From the NCBI GenBank assembly GCA_022843805.1, contig JALHMY010000050.1, forward strand, positions 1-63,413: a stretch of 63,413 nt of DNA. Reading direction: 5' to 3'. This DNA is from Fuerstiella sp. Lineage in GTDB: Bacteria; Planctomycetota; Planctomycetia; Planctomycetales; Planctomycetaceae. The translations under genes and the position numbers were made by a program. Of this stretch, positions 47,302 through 56,732 are shown in pieces (position 1 is the stretch's first letter; each line of letters starts with the position of its first letter). Under the pieces are notes generated by a model, which worked only from the letters and a program-made list of their open reading frames with translations, did no database searches and had not been told where the DNA came from.

Positions 47302-47532
47302 ATGTCAGAAGCCATGAATCCGCTCACTGTGTCCAACCTGTTTACACTGGCACTCACTCCCGGTCCGATGGAGCTGGTGATTTTGCTGGTGGTCGTGCTG
47401 CTTCTTTTCGGAAATCGACTTCCCGGCGCCATGAAGTCACTCGGTCAAAGCTTTGTCGCGTTTAAAAAGGGCATTAAGGAAGGCGAAGACGATCCAGTGG
47501 GAAGGGAATCCGAATCTGCCCATTTGAAGTAA
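47302..47532 (+). CDS. tatA: Twin-arginine translocase subunit TatA/TatE-like
   Basis: 76 residues: short N-terminal tail, one membrane helix (PMELVILLVVVLLLFGNRLP) with the FG hinge, and an amphipathic helix (GAMKSLGQSFVAFKKGIKEG) plus acidic tail. This is the TatA plan. It belongs to a tandem pair with a second TatA/B-type gene 58 bp downstream. No tatC is adjacent. Confidence 0.9.
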   Translation: MSEAMNPLTVSNLFTLALTPGPMELVILLVVVLLLFGNRLPGAMKSLGQSFVAFKKGIKEGEDDPVGRESESAHLK

Positions 47533-47589
47533 TCACGGCTGTTCATTCGGCGTCTTTTGTTGTTCCTGCTGAGTTTGAAGGCAGTTGCT

Positions 47590-47937
47590 ATGTGCAGTTT
47601 ATCTGTGTTGGATATTGTGCGTCAGTCATGGACACTTGGGTTCTTTCCCAGTGCGCCGGGACCGGGCGAAATGCTGATCGTTGGAGTGATCGCCCTTCTT
47701 CTTTTTGGCAAACGACTTCCTGAAGTCGCAAGGAATCTTGGCAAGAGCTTCTCGGAATTCAAGAAGGGCGTTGGTGGCTTCCAGGAAGAGATTCGCTCAG
47801 CATCACGTGAAGCCGATCGCGCGGTCACTTATTCGGGGTCTGCAACGAAATCATCATCTGAAAACCGTCCCGCACCTGTGGAAAAAGTGCTCCAGACAGA
47901 AGACGAGTTTGCCGCACCAAAGTTTGATGCGAACTAA
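47590..47937 (+). CDS. Second TatA/TatB-like translocase subunit
   Basis: 115 residues from ATG 47590 (an upstream start at 47557 is possible). It has a PGPGEMLIVGVIALLLFGKR helix with FG hinge, then LPEVARNLGKSFSEFKKG, then a longer hydrophilic tail (to residue 115) than the first copy. The longer tail is TatB-like, but sequence around the hinge is as in TatA. The pair likely forms the Tat pore with a TatC encoded elsewhere. Confidence 0.88.
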   Translation: MCSLSVLDIVRQSWTLGFFPSAPGPGEMLIVGVIALLLFGKRLPEVARNLGKSFSEFKKGVGGFQEEIRSASREADRAVTYSGSATKSSSENRPAPVEKVLQTEDEFAAPKFDAN

Positions 47938-47974
47938 TCTTTCGACGTAGTCGCGGTCCCCACAACTCTCCCCT

Positions 47975-48400
47975 CCCCGCAAACCTCCCCTCCCGCGCAG
48001 CGCAGCGAAGTGGGAGGGGTCGGCCGTCAGGCCGGGGGAGGGCTCGCCGCGGGTGGCACTCAACGCCGTCCCAATAATACCCGCGTCCCGCTGTTCACCG
48101 GCCCCCTCCCGATCTTGCTTCGCTCGATCGACCTCCCCCAACTTCGTTGGGAGAGGAGGTAAACTCAAAACCCTCCCCTCCCCGCGCAAACCTCCCCTCC
48201 CGCGCAGCGAAGCGAAGTGGGAGGGGTCGGCCGTCAGGCCGGGGGAGGGCTCGCCGCGTGTTGCACTCAACGCCGTCCCAATAATACCCGCGTCCCGCTG
48301 TTCACCGGCCCCCTCCCGATCTTGCTATCGCTCGATCGACCTCCCCCAGCTTCGCTGGGAGAGGAGGTTAAACAAAAACGTCCCCTCCCGCACAGGAACG
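47975..48400. repeat. GC-rich intergenic repeat, two copies (same family as 1-420)
   Basis: Two copies anchored by GGGAGGGG at 48012 and 48219, with the same GGCCG...CGGCC core, TGGCACTCAACGC-type phrase, and CCCTCCCGATCTTGCT...CTCCCCCA...TGGGAGAGG right half as at the left edge of the window. The junction between the two copies carries a short duplication of CCTCCCCTCCCCGCGC. Inserted between the tat pair and the regulator gene. Confidence 0.92.
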
Positions 48401-48660
48401 CATCGTCACGAACGATGTCACAAAACCGGTGCCATGGTTGGGATTTTTACGAAATTATTTCTAAAGTGAGTGCCATTGGGTAAGCTCCTGACAGCCATGG
48501 GTGAGGACAATGGCGAGCAGACCCTGGTACCTATTGACAACAACTTCTCAGGAAGCCAGTTCGGCAAATCACTTTTTGATCCGACTCAGCAAACGGCAAT
48601 TTCCGATCGGATTCAGATTCACACCTCGCAGTTAACCCCCAACAAAACCGAGATCGAGAG
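48401..48660. other. Leader region of the LuxR-type regulator
   Basis: 260 bp with no supported gene; one 73-codon frame lacks a domain and a ribosome-binding site. It probably contains the promoter of the regulator at 48661, which begins right after GAGATCGAGAG. No terminator or riboswitch recognised. Confidence 0.4.
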
Positions 48661-49338
48661 ATGGCAAAGAACAAAGCAGCAGACAAAGTAAGTGTTCAAT
48701 CTGAATTCAGTCAGCCGAAGAAGCGGCGGCCATTTACGGTGTTTCTGATCGTGGATGACAGGGCGTTACGCGAAACTTTGGTGGAAGTCCTGAAGTCACA
48801 AAAGATCGACGTTCAGGATTACATGACGACAATGGAATTTTATCATGACTATCTGGAAGCCAAACCCGGCGTTGTAATTACTGAGATGAATTTGCGTGGC
48901 ATGTCGGGACTTGAACTTGCAGACAAACTCACATCAGAAAACAAAGACGTGCTGGTCGCGCTGATGGCCGCACATGCTGAGGCTCCTGCGGCAGTCAGGG
49001 CTATGCAGGACAATGTGCTCGACTTTATGCTGAGGCCGGTGAATTCCGAAAGTCTGATCGCACTTGTCGGCAGAGCTTATGCGCATTTTTACGATGTCGA
49101 CTGGGAATTCGTGGGCGAGGACCTGGAATTCATTGAGGACAGCCTGCGTCGCCTTACCACGAGAGAGAACGAAGTGCTCAATCTTCTGGTCGAGGGCCAT
49201 TCCAGCCGCCAGATTGCAGAACTGCTTGGTGTTTCCACGAAAACCGTCGAAGCCCATCGATCCCGGATCAACGACCGGATGCGTTCAAATGACCTCGCTC
49301 ACCTTCTCAGAATGGTACTGGCAAGTCGCGATGCGTGA
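48661..49338 (+). CDS. LuxR/FixJ-family regulator with non-canonical receiver
   Basis: 225 residues. Receiver domain about 24-140 and LuxR-type HTH about 160-215 (TTRENEVLNLLVEGHSSRQI, AELLGVSTKTVEAHRSRIN). In the receiver the acidic pair is kept (LIVDDRAL), but the phosphoacceptor position is Glu (VVITEMNLRGMSG, about residue 75), the conserved Thr/Ser is Ala (ALMAAHA), and the conserved Lys is Arg (FMLRPVN). Glu often mimics a phosphorylated Asp, so the protein may be permanently active. No histidine kinase gene adjacent. Confidence 0.9.
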   Translation: MAKNKAADKVSVQSEFSQPKKRRPFTVFLIVDDRALRETLVEVLKSQKIDVQDYMTTMEFYHDYLEAKPGVVITEMNLRGMSGLELADKLTSENKDVLVALMAAHAEAPAAVRAMQDNVLDFMLRPVNSESLIALVGRAYAHFYDVDWEFVGEDLEFIEDSLRRLTTRENEVLNLLVEGHSSRQIAELLGVSTKTVEAHRSRINDRMRSNDLAHLLRMVLASRDA

Positions 49339-49505
49339 GCGCCATGGCTCGACCCGACACTGTCTCTGAGGCGAATTGCTGGTTAATCTTTGCCTGAATT
49401 GCCGGGCTTCTGCGACTGAATTTTCAGTCGCACAAAAAGTGTTTGTCAATGGAGCAGGAAAGTAATTCGGTAACCAGCTGTCGCCTGAGAGGATTCTCGA
49501 CTGTC

Positions 49506-50486
49506 ATGCAGTTACGAAATGTGGCATACAATTTCTGCATCAGTTTTGTCTTGTCCTCGATCGGTCAGTCGTCAGGATGTGTTGCGGATGAAAATGTCGC
49601 GACAGCGGGAGGACGTTTGCAGCAGTCAGTCATCAGGGCATCACTCGTTTCCGCATTGTTTGACGAAGAAATCGTTGCACAAAATGTTTTCGCTGTTCGT
49701 CACCGCTATTTGATGTTGTCGATGAGTGGCCGTTACGACTATCTGGCGAACTGGGTGCTGCCGTCAGAAACACACGCAGCGATTCGCCTGAGCGGTGCGT
49801 TCACTCCGACGGAAGTTGTTCCGCTAACCCCAAAAGAGTATCTCGACTCAGATGGTTCCGGCGGCGAGTTGGTATCGCCGGTGTTTGATCTGCTGGATGC
49901 TGCGAGATCGCTGGGACGTTTGGAGGACCTTCGCGGGCGAGTGGGCGCGATTCCGCCTGCCCGGACGGAAGCACAACAGCGAGCTCGTGCGGCGATGCTC
50001 GTATTGCTGGCGATGGAATTGAACGATGAAGTGACAGTCGCAGCGGAGGTGAACCGGTTGCGGGCTCTCGTGACGGTCGCGGTTCCCGCATCAATGTCCG
50101 ACCAGTGGCCTGAAACTCTTGTCGCGTATCGCAGTGTGACTCGTTTTCCGAAGTCCACCGCGTGTGACGTCGTTAAAGATCTCGTCGCGTACCAATTGCA
50201 GCGAGGAATTCCACGAGAGTCTGCAGAATGGCACAGCCAGATCTTTTCTCTTGCAGGACGACTCAAAACTCAACAGATCAGCGGAACGGACATAGCGACG
50301 GAATCGACGGATGTCCTGAAGAACTGGATTCCGATCGCGCGAACGCGCTGGATTCGTGACGCTGCCGGAGTTGCAAAGGCTTCCTGGCGCTGGCGCGGAG
50401 ATGAATGCAATCACGTCACTGGCCGCGATGAAGACTATCTCTTCTATCGCAGTCCGCTGACCATTTCGGCGGCGCAGTCATTGTGA
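49506..50486 (+). pseudogene. 5' part of a probably frameshifted secreted protein (DUF1583-like?)
   Basis: About 326 residues from ATG 49506, after GAGAGGA; starts at 49443/49449 are possible. N-terminal hydrophobic segment with a possible lipobox (SSGC). The middle is helical (EAQQRARAAMLVLLAMELND). The frame stops in YLFYRSPL followed by unrelated residues. In the +1 frame the reading continues without interruption (DHFGGAVIVNCGS...). YLFYRSPL is, as I recall, typical of large planctomycete DUF1583-type proteins that continue into a beta-sandwich. A frameshift near 50456 is the best explanation; two separate genes with a 4-nt overlap are possible. Confidence 0.5.
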
Positions 50487-51475
50487 ATTGTGGCAGCGGT
50501 CACAGAATTCACTTCGGACGACGACATGACCGCACAAACGATGACCATGGTGTCGTCGTAGGGTGGCTGATCCCGGCCGGGAACGGTGAGTTTCGAACAT
50601 CGTTTGATTTGCTCCATACCGAAGCGACTTCCGGCCACTTGAGAATGGCCCGACGTGGCGATACCTGGTTCGCGATGTTTGCCGAAAACGATTCGTCCGC
50701 GTATCAGCTCGTGGGACAGCAAAAACTTGAAGGCAGCGAGAACCAGCCTGCAGTCTTTGAAATGCAGAGCATCGCGACAGACGGAGGAACAAGTCATGTC
50801 GTCTGGAAGGATTTGCAAATCGCGGCGGAGAAGTTTGTCTCCAGTTTCAACCTGGTGAAGGTCATTGAAGGCTGGGGAGATTTTGAGGATCCAACAGGTG
50901 CCACGAAAATCGAGGTCAGGGACGGTGTCCTTTCAATCACAACACCGGCGATCCTTACAGACAACTACCCTCCAGGCGCCGTCAACGCTCCGCGAGTAAC
51001 ACAGGAAGTGTCAGGTGATTTCACTGCAGACGTGAAAGTCCTGCATCTCGATGAAGCAAAACCCAATTCGGTGTTCAAATCCATTGGAGACTTTCCGGCC
51101 TACCACGCTGCCACACTGCTGATTCGGCTCGACGATAAAAACTGCGTCCGTTTTGAACGAGTTAGCATGCATCGTGATACCACTCTCTCCACCCTTTGTG
51201 TTCTGCAGATGTGGGAGAACACCGCCTCGACCATGTACGAGTCAGTCCCGGTAGACGACACAGTCACAAACCTGCGGGTCGAGCGAATAGGTGCGGTACT
51301 TCGGAGCAGCTACAGTCAGGACAACGGAAAAACCTGGACGAGAATGGGTGACTGCAAGCTGAAGGCACTTGCGGGCAAAGTCAGCGTTGGTCTGTCAATG
51401 ACGAACAACACCGATCCTGGATCTGTTGTCAGGTTTCGCGATTTCCAAATCATTCGGCGGAACACGTCGCCTTAG
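50483..51475 (+). pseudogene. 3' part of the same frameshifted protein, DUF1349/concanavalin-like end
   Basis: 330 residues by a GTG at 50483, which has no ribosome-binding site, so it is probably not an independent start. The C-terminal 200 residues resemble the DUF1349 / LamG-like sandwich: [80 protein letters not shown]. The first 130 residues (VVVGWLIPAGNGEFRTSFDL) look like a second sandwich cut at its start. If fused to the upstream frame the protein is about 650 residues. Confidence 0.55.
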
Positions 51476-52004
51476 AACCCCTAACAAAACCTGCGTGAGC
51501 CGCGACGTTTGTGGTTGCCATGGGCCGACACGTTCTTCTTTCTGATGCCAGATCGGGCGAATCGACAGGTCGCTCCTGTGGATCCGAAAGGCCGATTCTG
51601 CTTCTGTCAACAGCCAGGCGACGACCCGCTGACGCGGCCCAGTGGCCGTGCGATCTGATTCCACCAGCGTCCAATACGCCGTGTGTCGCCCGTTCTCCTG
51701 TTGATCGTACTGGCGAATAAACATCGCCGGGAATCTTATCGCCGTTCCTCACCCCCCCCGCCAGATCCCGGGTTCTCACCACATCACGGTTTGGCATTCC
51801 AAACACGGGCTTTTTCGAAAACTCACCTCAAAAACACGGCAAATATATTTCCAGATGGCTCAGATTTCGTCGATCCCGGGGAAGTCGGGCTAACAGACAT
51901 GGTCAAAAAGCCGGGCAATACTTTGAATTCAGAAGCCCCGTACATTAATCTCAATTGATATCAAATTGCGGATCACAGTTTTTTGACCGAGAAAGGCATC
52001 CTCG
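51476..52004. other. Intergenic region with transposase debris
   Basis: About 530 bp. It contains the transposase fragment described separately on the minus strand and otherwise only short frames without domains. Nothing else recognised. Confidence 0.5.
51611..51724 (-). pseudogene. N-terminal fragment of an IS1634/IS4-like transposase
   Basis: The first 38 codons of a minus-strand frame read [20 protein letters not shown] then [18 protein letters not shown]. This matches the start of transposases of the IS1634/IS4 group, which begin MFIRxxxxxKxGKxxxYWxLVESYRTxxGPRQRxVAYLG. After that the similarity ends although the frame stays open to 51395. No catalytic DDE residues or terminal inverted repeats were found. 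A decayed remnant. Confidence 0.6.
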
Positions 52005-52484
52005 ATGTCGGACGATAGTTCAGCGTCTGTACCTAAAAAAGTTGACGCCGGCAAAAAGGAGCTGGCGCAGCAGCTTTGGGAGAGGCTGGGGAAAAGTCGA
52101 CCGGGACCGGACAATAAAGATCTGATTTTCCTTGCTCGATTCGTGCCCCTGCTTTCCAGCGGAGCGGTAAAGACGCTGCTGGGAAGAAAGCTGAACCTGA
52201 CCGAATTGCGAGAACTGATTGAACATGTTCCAAAGGCACGCGAAGGCGCCGTTAAACTGGTCCTTCAGATGCCGATCGAAGATCTGTCTGAGGACGATCT
52301 TCGCTTTATGCTGACACATACCCGCGCCCCTGAGGTGGCAAAACTGCTGCTAAAACGATATCCCAGCGATCTCAACCTCATCCAGGTAGAGAATGCAGTT
52401 GATACATTGAAGGAGCTGGTGGAAAAAATTCGCCAGCAGGAGCCCACCCGCGATGTTCTCAGAGAAATCGATCGAAAACTCTGA
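52005..52484 (+). CDS. Small helical hypothetical protein
   Basis: 159 residues, no signal or membrane segment, rich in Leu, Lys and Glu, predicted mostly helical (LAQQLWERLGKS, TLLGRKLNLTELRELIEHVP, APEVAKLLLKRYPSDLNLIQ). Starts after AAAGG. I do not recognise a domain. It is 92 bp upstream of the M3 peptidase on the same strand, possibly one transcript. Confidence 0.72.
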   Translation: MSDDSSASVPKKVDAGKKELAQQLWERLGKSRPGPDNKDLIFLARFVPLLSSGAVKTLLGRKLNLTELRELIEHVPKAREGAVKLVLQMPIEDLSEDDLRFMLTHTRAPEVAKLLLKRYPSDLNLIQVENAVDTLKELVEKIRQQEPTRDVLREIDRKL

Positions 52485-52576
52485 GTCACAGCGAGACACC
52501 GGGCCGGCCCAGTCCGCTCGACACCGTTGCCTCAACACCGTCGCATCCATACCGTCACGAGGGAAAGAGTGAACTG

Positions 52577-54784
52577 ATGAAGAGTAACCAGAAGCTTAAC
52601 CACGGGCTGAGATTTCTGTGTCCAGCCATCTGTGTTTTTGTTGGCAGTCTGACTAACCTGAATTCAAATTCTATCATGGCGATCGATCCTGTTTCCGGAA
52701 GTGTGAGCAGCGTGGAAAAAACGGCAACCGACACAGTTTTGCCTGCTGACAATTCATTTTCTGCAGCCAGCTCGCTGCCGCTTCGAGCGCCCGCATTTGA
52801 TTTGATTAAGGCTGAGCATTATCAGCCAGCCTTTCTGGCTGGCATGAAGCAACAGCTTCAGGAAATGGAAGCAATTGCAGCGCAATCGGAAGCGCCCACG
52901 TATGAGAATGCCATTGTGGCGATGGAACGCTCAGGCGCTTTGCTGACACGCGTTCGCAACGTGTTTTCCAACATGACGTCCGCTCACACGAGCGAGGCAC
53001 TGCAAACAATTCAGACCGAACTGGCTCCATTGCAGGCAGCTCATTCAGACAACATTCTGCTGAACCGCAAACTGTTCGCAAGAGTTGAGAAACTGCATTC
53101 CACGGCAGGCACACTGGGGCTGACCGAAGAACAGTCGGAGGTGCTGAGACAGCATTATGAGAACTTTGTACGAGCCGGTGCCAAACTGAATGATGAGCAA
53201 CAGGGCCGCATTCGATCACTGAACGAGCAGCTTTCCACTCTGGAGACAAAATTCGAAGACAATCTCCTGGCCATCACGAAGGAACGCTCGGTCGTTGTTG
53301 AGAACGTGGCGGAACTGGATGGGATGTCAGCCGCGGATATTGCTGCGTCAGCGGAACGGGCCAAAGCTCGCGGGATGGAAGGTAAATACCTTCTGGAGAT
53401 CAGCAATACAACGCGAGTGCCGGTGCTCGCGACATTGAACAATCGAGCATTACGGCAGCGAGTCTGGGAAGCTTCGGCACTGCGAGGGCTTGGACGTGAT
53501 GGCGGTATCGACAACCGCCCGCTTGTTCTGGAAATTTCTCAGCTTCGAGCGGAACGGGCCAGGCTGCTGGGTTATGAGAATCACGCGGCATTCAAACTTG
53601 AAAATCAGATGGCGAAGACACCTGCTGCCGCTCGCGACATGCTGACGGATCTCGTTCCCGGCGTTACCACCCGAGTTCAGCAGGAGGCCGAAGATCTGAA
53701 ATCCATGATGAAGTCCCTCGGACAGACCCATGAGCTGCAGCCATGGGACTGGGAGTATTATTCCGAGAAGGTACGCATGGAGAAATACAACGTTGATGAG
53801 GCAGCAGTCAAGCCATACTTTGAACTCAACAGTGTTCTGAAAAATGGTGTGTTCTTCACCATGAACCGACTATACGGCATTGATTTCCGTGAGCGCCGCG
53901 ACCTGCCCGTTTACCACCCTGATGTTCGCGTGTTTGACGTTCTGGATCATGACGGAACACAGATTGGACTGTTCTACGCAGACTTCTTCAAACGGGACTC
54001 CAAACGCGGAGGCGCATGGATGAGCTCGTTTGTGGACCAGTCCGGCCTTTTGAATGAGAAACCCGTCATTGTCAATGTATTGAATATTCCTCGTCCGGCA
54101 GACGGAGAACCTGCGCTGATCAGCTTTGACAACGTCACCACGATGTTTCATGAAATGGGGCATGCTCTGCATGGATTGTTTTCGGATGTGACTTATCCGT
54201 CAGTGTCCGGCACAGCGACACCTCGCGACTTCGTGGAATTTCCATCAACCTTCGAAGAAGACTGGGCCATTAAGCCGGATATTCTGAGCAATTACGCGAA
54301 GCACCATCAGACTGGTGAACCGATTCCGGCTGAGCTTCTGGATAAAGTGATTCGGGCCAGCAAGTTCAATCAGGGATTTGATACGCTTGAATATCTGTCA
54401 GCAGCGATCCTGGATCTGGAATGGCATACGCTGACATCAGATCAGATTCCTGATGATGTCGAGGCATTCGAAGCTTCAACTCTGAAGAAATTCGGAATTG
54501 ACTACGCACCAGTTCCGCCGCGATATCGAACTGCGTATTTCGCTCATATCTGGTCTGGTGGATATTCCAGCAGTTACTACGCCTACCTCTGGAGCGAGGT
54601 TCTGGCTGCAGATGCCTTTGCACACATGCAGGCTACTGGTGGTCTGACTCGTGAAAACGGTCAGCGATTTCGAGAAACAATATTGTCGGTCGGAGGCAGT
54701 CGACTTCCCATGGAAGCTTATAAGACCTTCCGTGGTTCCGAGCCCACCGTGGATGCGTTGCTGATCCGCCGCGGACTCAAATAA
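52577..54784 (+). CDS. dcp: M3-family metallopeptidase, dipeptidyl carboxypeptidase type
   Basis: 735 residues, with an N-terminal hydrophobic export segment (LRFLCPAICVFVGSLTN) and a short linker before the enzyme. Zinc motif in TTMFHEMGHALHGLFS (about 523-530), with the third ligand Glu downstream in FVEFPSTFEEDW; substrate-binding YAPVPPRYRTAYFAHIWSGG and YSSSYYAYLWSEV at the C-terminus. Removes C-terminal dipeptides or cleaves oligopeptides. Probably periplasmic because of the leader. The gene overlaps the convergent PP2C gene by 8 nt. Confidence 0.93.
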   Translation: MKSNQKLNHGLRFLCPAICVFVGSLTNLNSNSIMAIDPVSGSVSSVEKTATDTVLPADNSFSAASSLPLRAPAFDLIKAEHYQPAFLAGMKQQLQEMEAIAAQSEAPTYENAIVAMERSGALLTRVRNVFSNMTSAHTSEALQTIQTELAPLQAAHSDNILLNRKLFARVEKLHSTAGTLGLTEEQSEVLRQHYENFVRAGAKLNDEQQGRIRSLNEQLSTLETKFEDNLLAITKERSVVVENVAELDGMSAADIAASAERAKARGMEGKYLLEISNTTRVPVLATLNNRALRQRVWEASALRGLGRDGGIDNRPLVLEISQLRAERARLLGYENHAAFKLENQMAKTPAAARDMLTDLVPGVTTRVQQEAEDLKSMMKSLGQTHELQPWDWEYYSEKVRMEKYNVDEAAVKPYFELNSVLKNGVFFTMNRLYGIDFRERRDLPVYHPDVRVFDVLDHDGTQIGLFYADFFKRDSKRGGAWMSSFVDQSGLLNEKPVIVNVLNIPRPADGEPALISFDNVTTMFHEMGHALHGLFSDVTYPSVSGTATPRDFVEFPSTFEEDWAIKPDILSNYAKHHQTGEPIPAELLDKVIRASKFNQGFDTLEYLSAAILDLEWHTLTSDQIPDDVEAFEASTLKKFGIDYAPVPPRYRTAYFAHIWSGGYSSSYYAYLWSEVLAADAFAHMQATGGLTRENGQRFRETILSVGGSRLPMEAYKTFRGSEPTVDALLIRRGLK

Positions 54785-55688
54785 CCATAGCCTCAGCCCG
54801 GACGGGTGCGTCGGTTTCACGCGGCGTCTCTGTTGATTCCGCTTCTTCCTTCAACCTCTCGCAGGAACCATCGGTGAAGCACGCCAGAACGACGGTGGTG
54901 TTGTCCAGTCCGCCCGCGTCGGCTGCTGCCTGTACCAGGTGCTGACATCCTTCTTCGGCGGATACATTCGCCGACAGAAGGACGGAGATGTGTGCTTCGC
55001 TTAACTGTGATGTCAGACCGTCAGTACAGAGCAGCAGTTTGTCGTTTAATGCAAGCTTAAACTGGGATACTTCCGGAATCATGGCGCCGGTGCCGGTCCC
55101 AACGAGACCTGACATAACGTGATGAAGCGGTGACGAAGTGTTTTGCAGGTCAGATGCAGTTGCACCTTCGGTATCTTCTGCCATCTGGTGTCGAGTCAGT
55201 CTTATTATTTTGCCATTTCGCCTCACGAATGCCGCACCGCCACCGTTATGGATCAGGTACAGCTGAGGCCAGACGATATAAGCCAGGGTCATCGTGGTAC
55301 CAAGCTGGATCGACGGATCTGACTCAGACGTGTATCGAATTTTGTCCTGAGTCGCCGCAAGTGCCGAACGCAGATCTTTCAAAAATTCGTCCTCGTGGCC
55401 GTCATCCATTCTGAACAGCCAGTGCATGGCATTCAATAAATACTGGACAATGCTTTGCACTGCCATGCGGCTTGCTCGTTCTCCAGCCGGATCGTCACTC
55501 CGGCCGTCAGCCACGAGCAGAAGTTTTGCCTGCGAACCTCCCATCAGATGGGTTTCATCATCATATGACAAACTGGTCCGATGAATGATGACCGATTTCT
55601 TCAGGTCCGCGATAAGAAACTGATCCTCATTAAATTCCGCAACATGTCCTTTGTCGGAAAGACCACATGCGTCCAGTTGACCAGCCAT
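54777..55688 (-). CDS. PP2C-family serine/threonine phosphatase
   Basis: 303 residues, cytoplasmic. Metal-binding motifs: GHVAEFNEDQF (first Asp), LLLVADGRSDDPAGERAS (the canonical DGMGG is DGRSD here), LLLCTDGLTSQLSEA and GLDNTTVVLACF. The usual PP2C lid is intact apart from the MGG change. It probably dephosphorylates a Ser/Thr kinase target; no kinase gene is in the window. Convergent overlap with dcp; divergent from the thioredoxin-like gene. Confidence 0.88.
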   Translation of the reverse strand: MAGQLDACGLSDKGHVAEFNEDQFLIADLKKSVIIHRTSLSYDDETHLMGGSQAKLLLVADGRSDDPAGERASRMAVQSIVQYLLNAMHWLFRMDDGHEDEFLKDLRSALAATQDKIRYTSESDPSIQLGTTMTLAYIVWPQLYLIHNGGGAAFVRRNGKIIRLTRHQMAEDTEGATASDLQNTSSPLHHVMSGLVGTGTGAMIPEVSQFKLALNDKLLLCTDGLTSQLSEAHISVLLSANVSAEEGCQHLVQAAADAGGLDNTTVVLACFTDGSCERLKEEAESTETPRETDAPVRAEAMVI

Positions 55689-55815
55689 GGTTCGCTCCTG
55701 TCCGAAGTTATGGAAGGGAAAACACCAGCAGGTGTCATATCATCATAGCCGGGTTCTGCTGGTCACTGTATGCATTGATCCGTTAAGATATCTGTTTCAG
55801 GAAAGGAATTCTCGA

Positions 55816-56727
55816 ATGATGAAACGCTTCTGTCTGATGTTTCTGCTGTTGTTTCTAATGTTCGCTGAGCTCAGCACGGCTGATGAGAAGCCTCCAGCTG
55901 AAGAGAAAGTTTTTTCCGGTCCGCAGCCAGGCGAGTTGTTGTCGCCATTCGTCGTGCGAGGCGTGTTTGATGACGATGCTGGTAAGGATCTGGATTTCGT
56001 CAGACAGGCGAACGGCCGACCACTGGTGCTTGTCTTTGTACATGATCTGAATCGACCATCGGTCAGTCTGACTCGACTGCTGACTCAGTATACGGTGAGC
56101 CGCGACGCAGACAAACTTTCAACCGGCATCATTCTGCTGACGGATGATGCCACTGAGGGCGAGAACACCCTTCGCCGGATTCGTCATGCTCTGGCCGAAC
56201 GGGCACCGGTGGGAGTATCACCGGATGGACTCGAAGGGCCCGGCAGTTATGGTTTGAATCGAAAAGTCACACTGACAATCCTGATTGCTAAAGACGGCCG
56301 GGTAACTCACAATTTTGCCCTGATTCAGCCCAGCATTCAGGCTGATCTGCCGGGAATTCTGGAGGCTGTGGTGTCCGTGGCGGGCGGAAAGATCCCCCGG
56401 CTCGAAGACCTGGAAGGCATGCGGGATCAGATTCGTCCATCGGCCAGCTCAGATCAGATTCCGAATCTTCGTCCATTGCTTGCACCAGTGATCAGGCGGG
56501 ACGCCACGCCGGAAGATGTTGACCGTGCGGCGAAAGCCGTTGAAGAACTTGCCGGAACGAATTCGGCCGCAGCAAAGGAAGTTGGCCGAATTGCCAATAC
56601 GATTATTGATGCAGGAAAACTGTCAGAGTACGGGACGCCGCGTGCCCGGGAGTACCTGCAGAAATGGGCCATGAAGTATGGTAAATCGACAAAGAAACCA
56701 GCGGATGCTCCTAAGGAAAAGGAGTAA
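55816..56727 (+). CDS. Exported thioredoxin-like protein lacking CxxC
   Basis: 303 residues from ATG 55816, after GGAAAGGA; a longer frame from 55687 would overlap the PP2C start. Signal peptide MMKRFCLMFLLLFLMFAELS. The core (about 35-190) follows the thioredoxin/peroxiredoxin fold (GRPLVLVFVHDLNRPSVSLT, KVTLTILIAKDGRVTHNFAL) without an active-site cysteine pair. The C-terminal third is helical and charged. It ends 5 bp before the DUF1549/DUF1553 gene, so same operon. Confidence 0.75.
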   Translation: MMKRFCLMFLLLFLMFAELSTADEKPPAEEKVFSGPQPGELLSPFVVRGVFDDDAGKDLDFVRQANGRPLVLVFVHDLNRPSVSLTRLLTQYTVSRDADKLSTGIILLTDDATEGENTLRRIRHALAERAPVGVSPDGLEGPGSYGLNRKVTLTILIAKDGRVTHNFALIQPSIQADLPGILEAVVSVAGGKIPRLEDLEGMRDQIRPSASSDQIPNLRPLLAPVIRRDATPEDVDRAAKAVEELAGTNSAAAKEVGRIANTIIDAGKLSEYGTPRAREYLQKWAMKYGKSTKKPADAPKEKE

Positions 56728-56732
56728 ATCGC

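Noticed and set aside
47854..48483. Open frames on both strands through the GC-rich repeat
   Set aside because: Low-complexity Pro/Ser/Arg translations of the repeat that recur at 1-420.
48470..48691. 73-codon frame ahead of the LuxR-type gene
   Set aside because: Overlaps the regulator start, no ribosome-binding site, no recognisable sequence.
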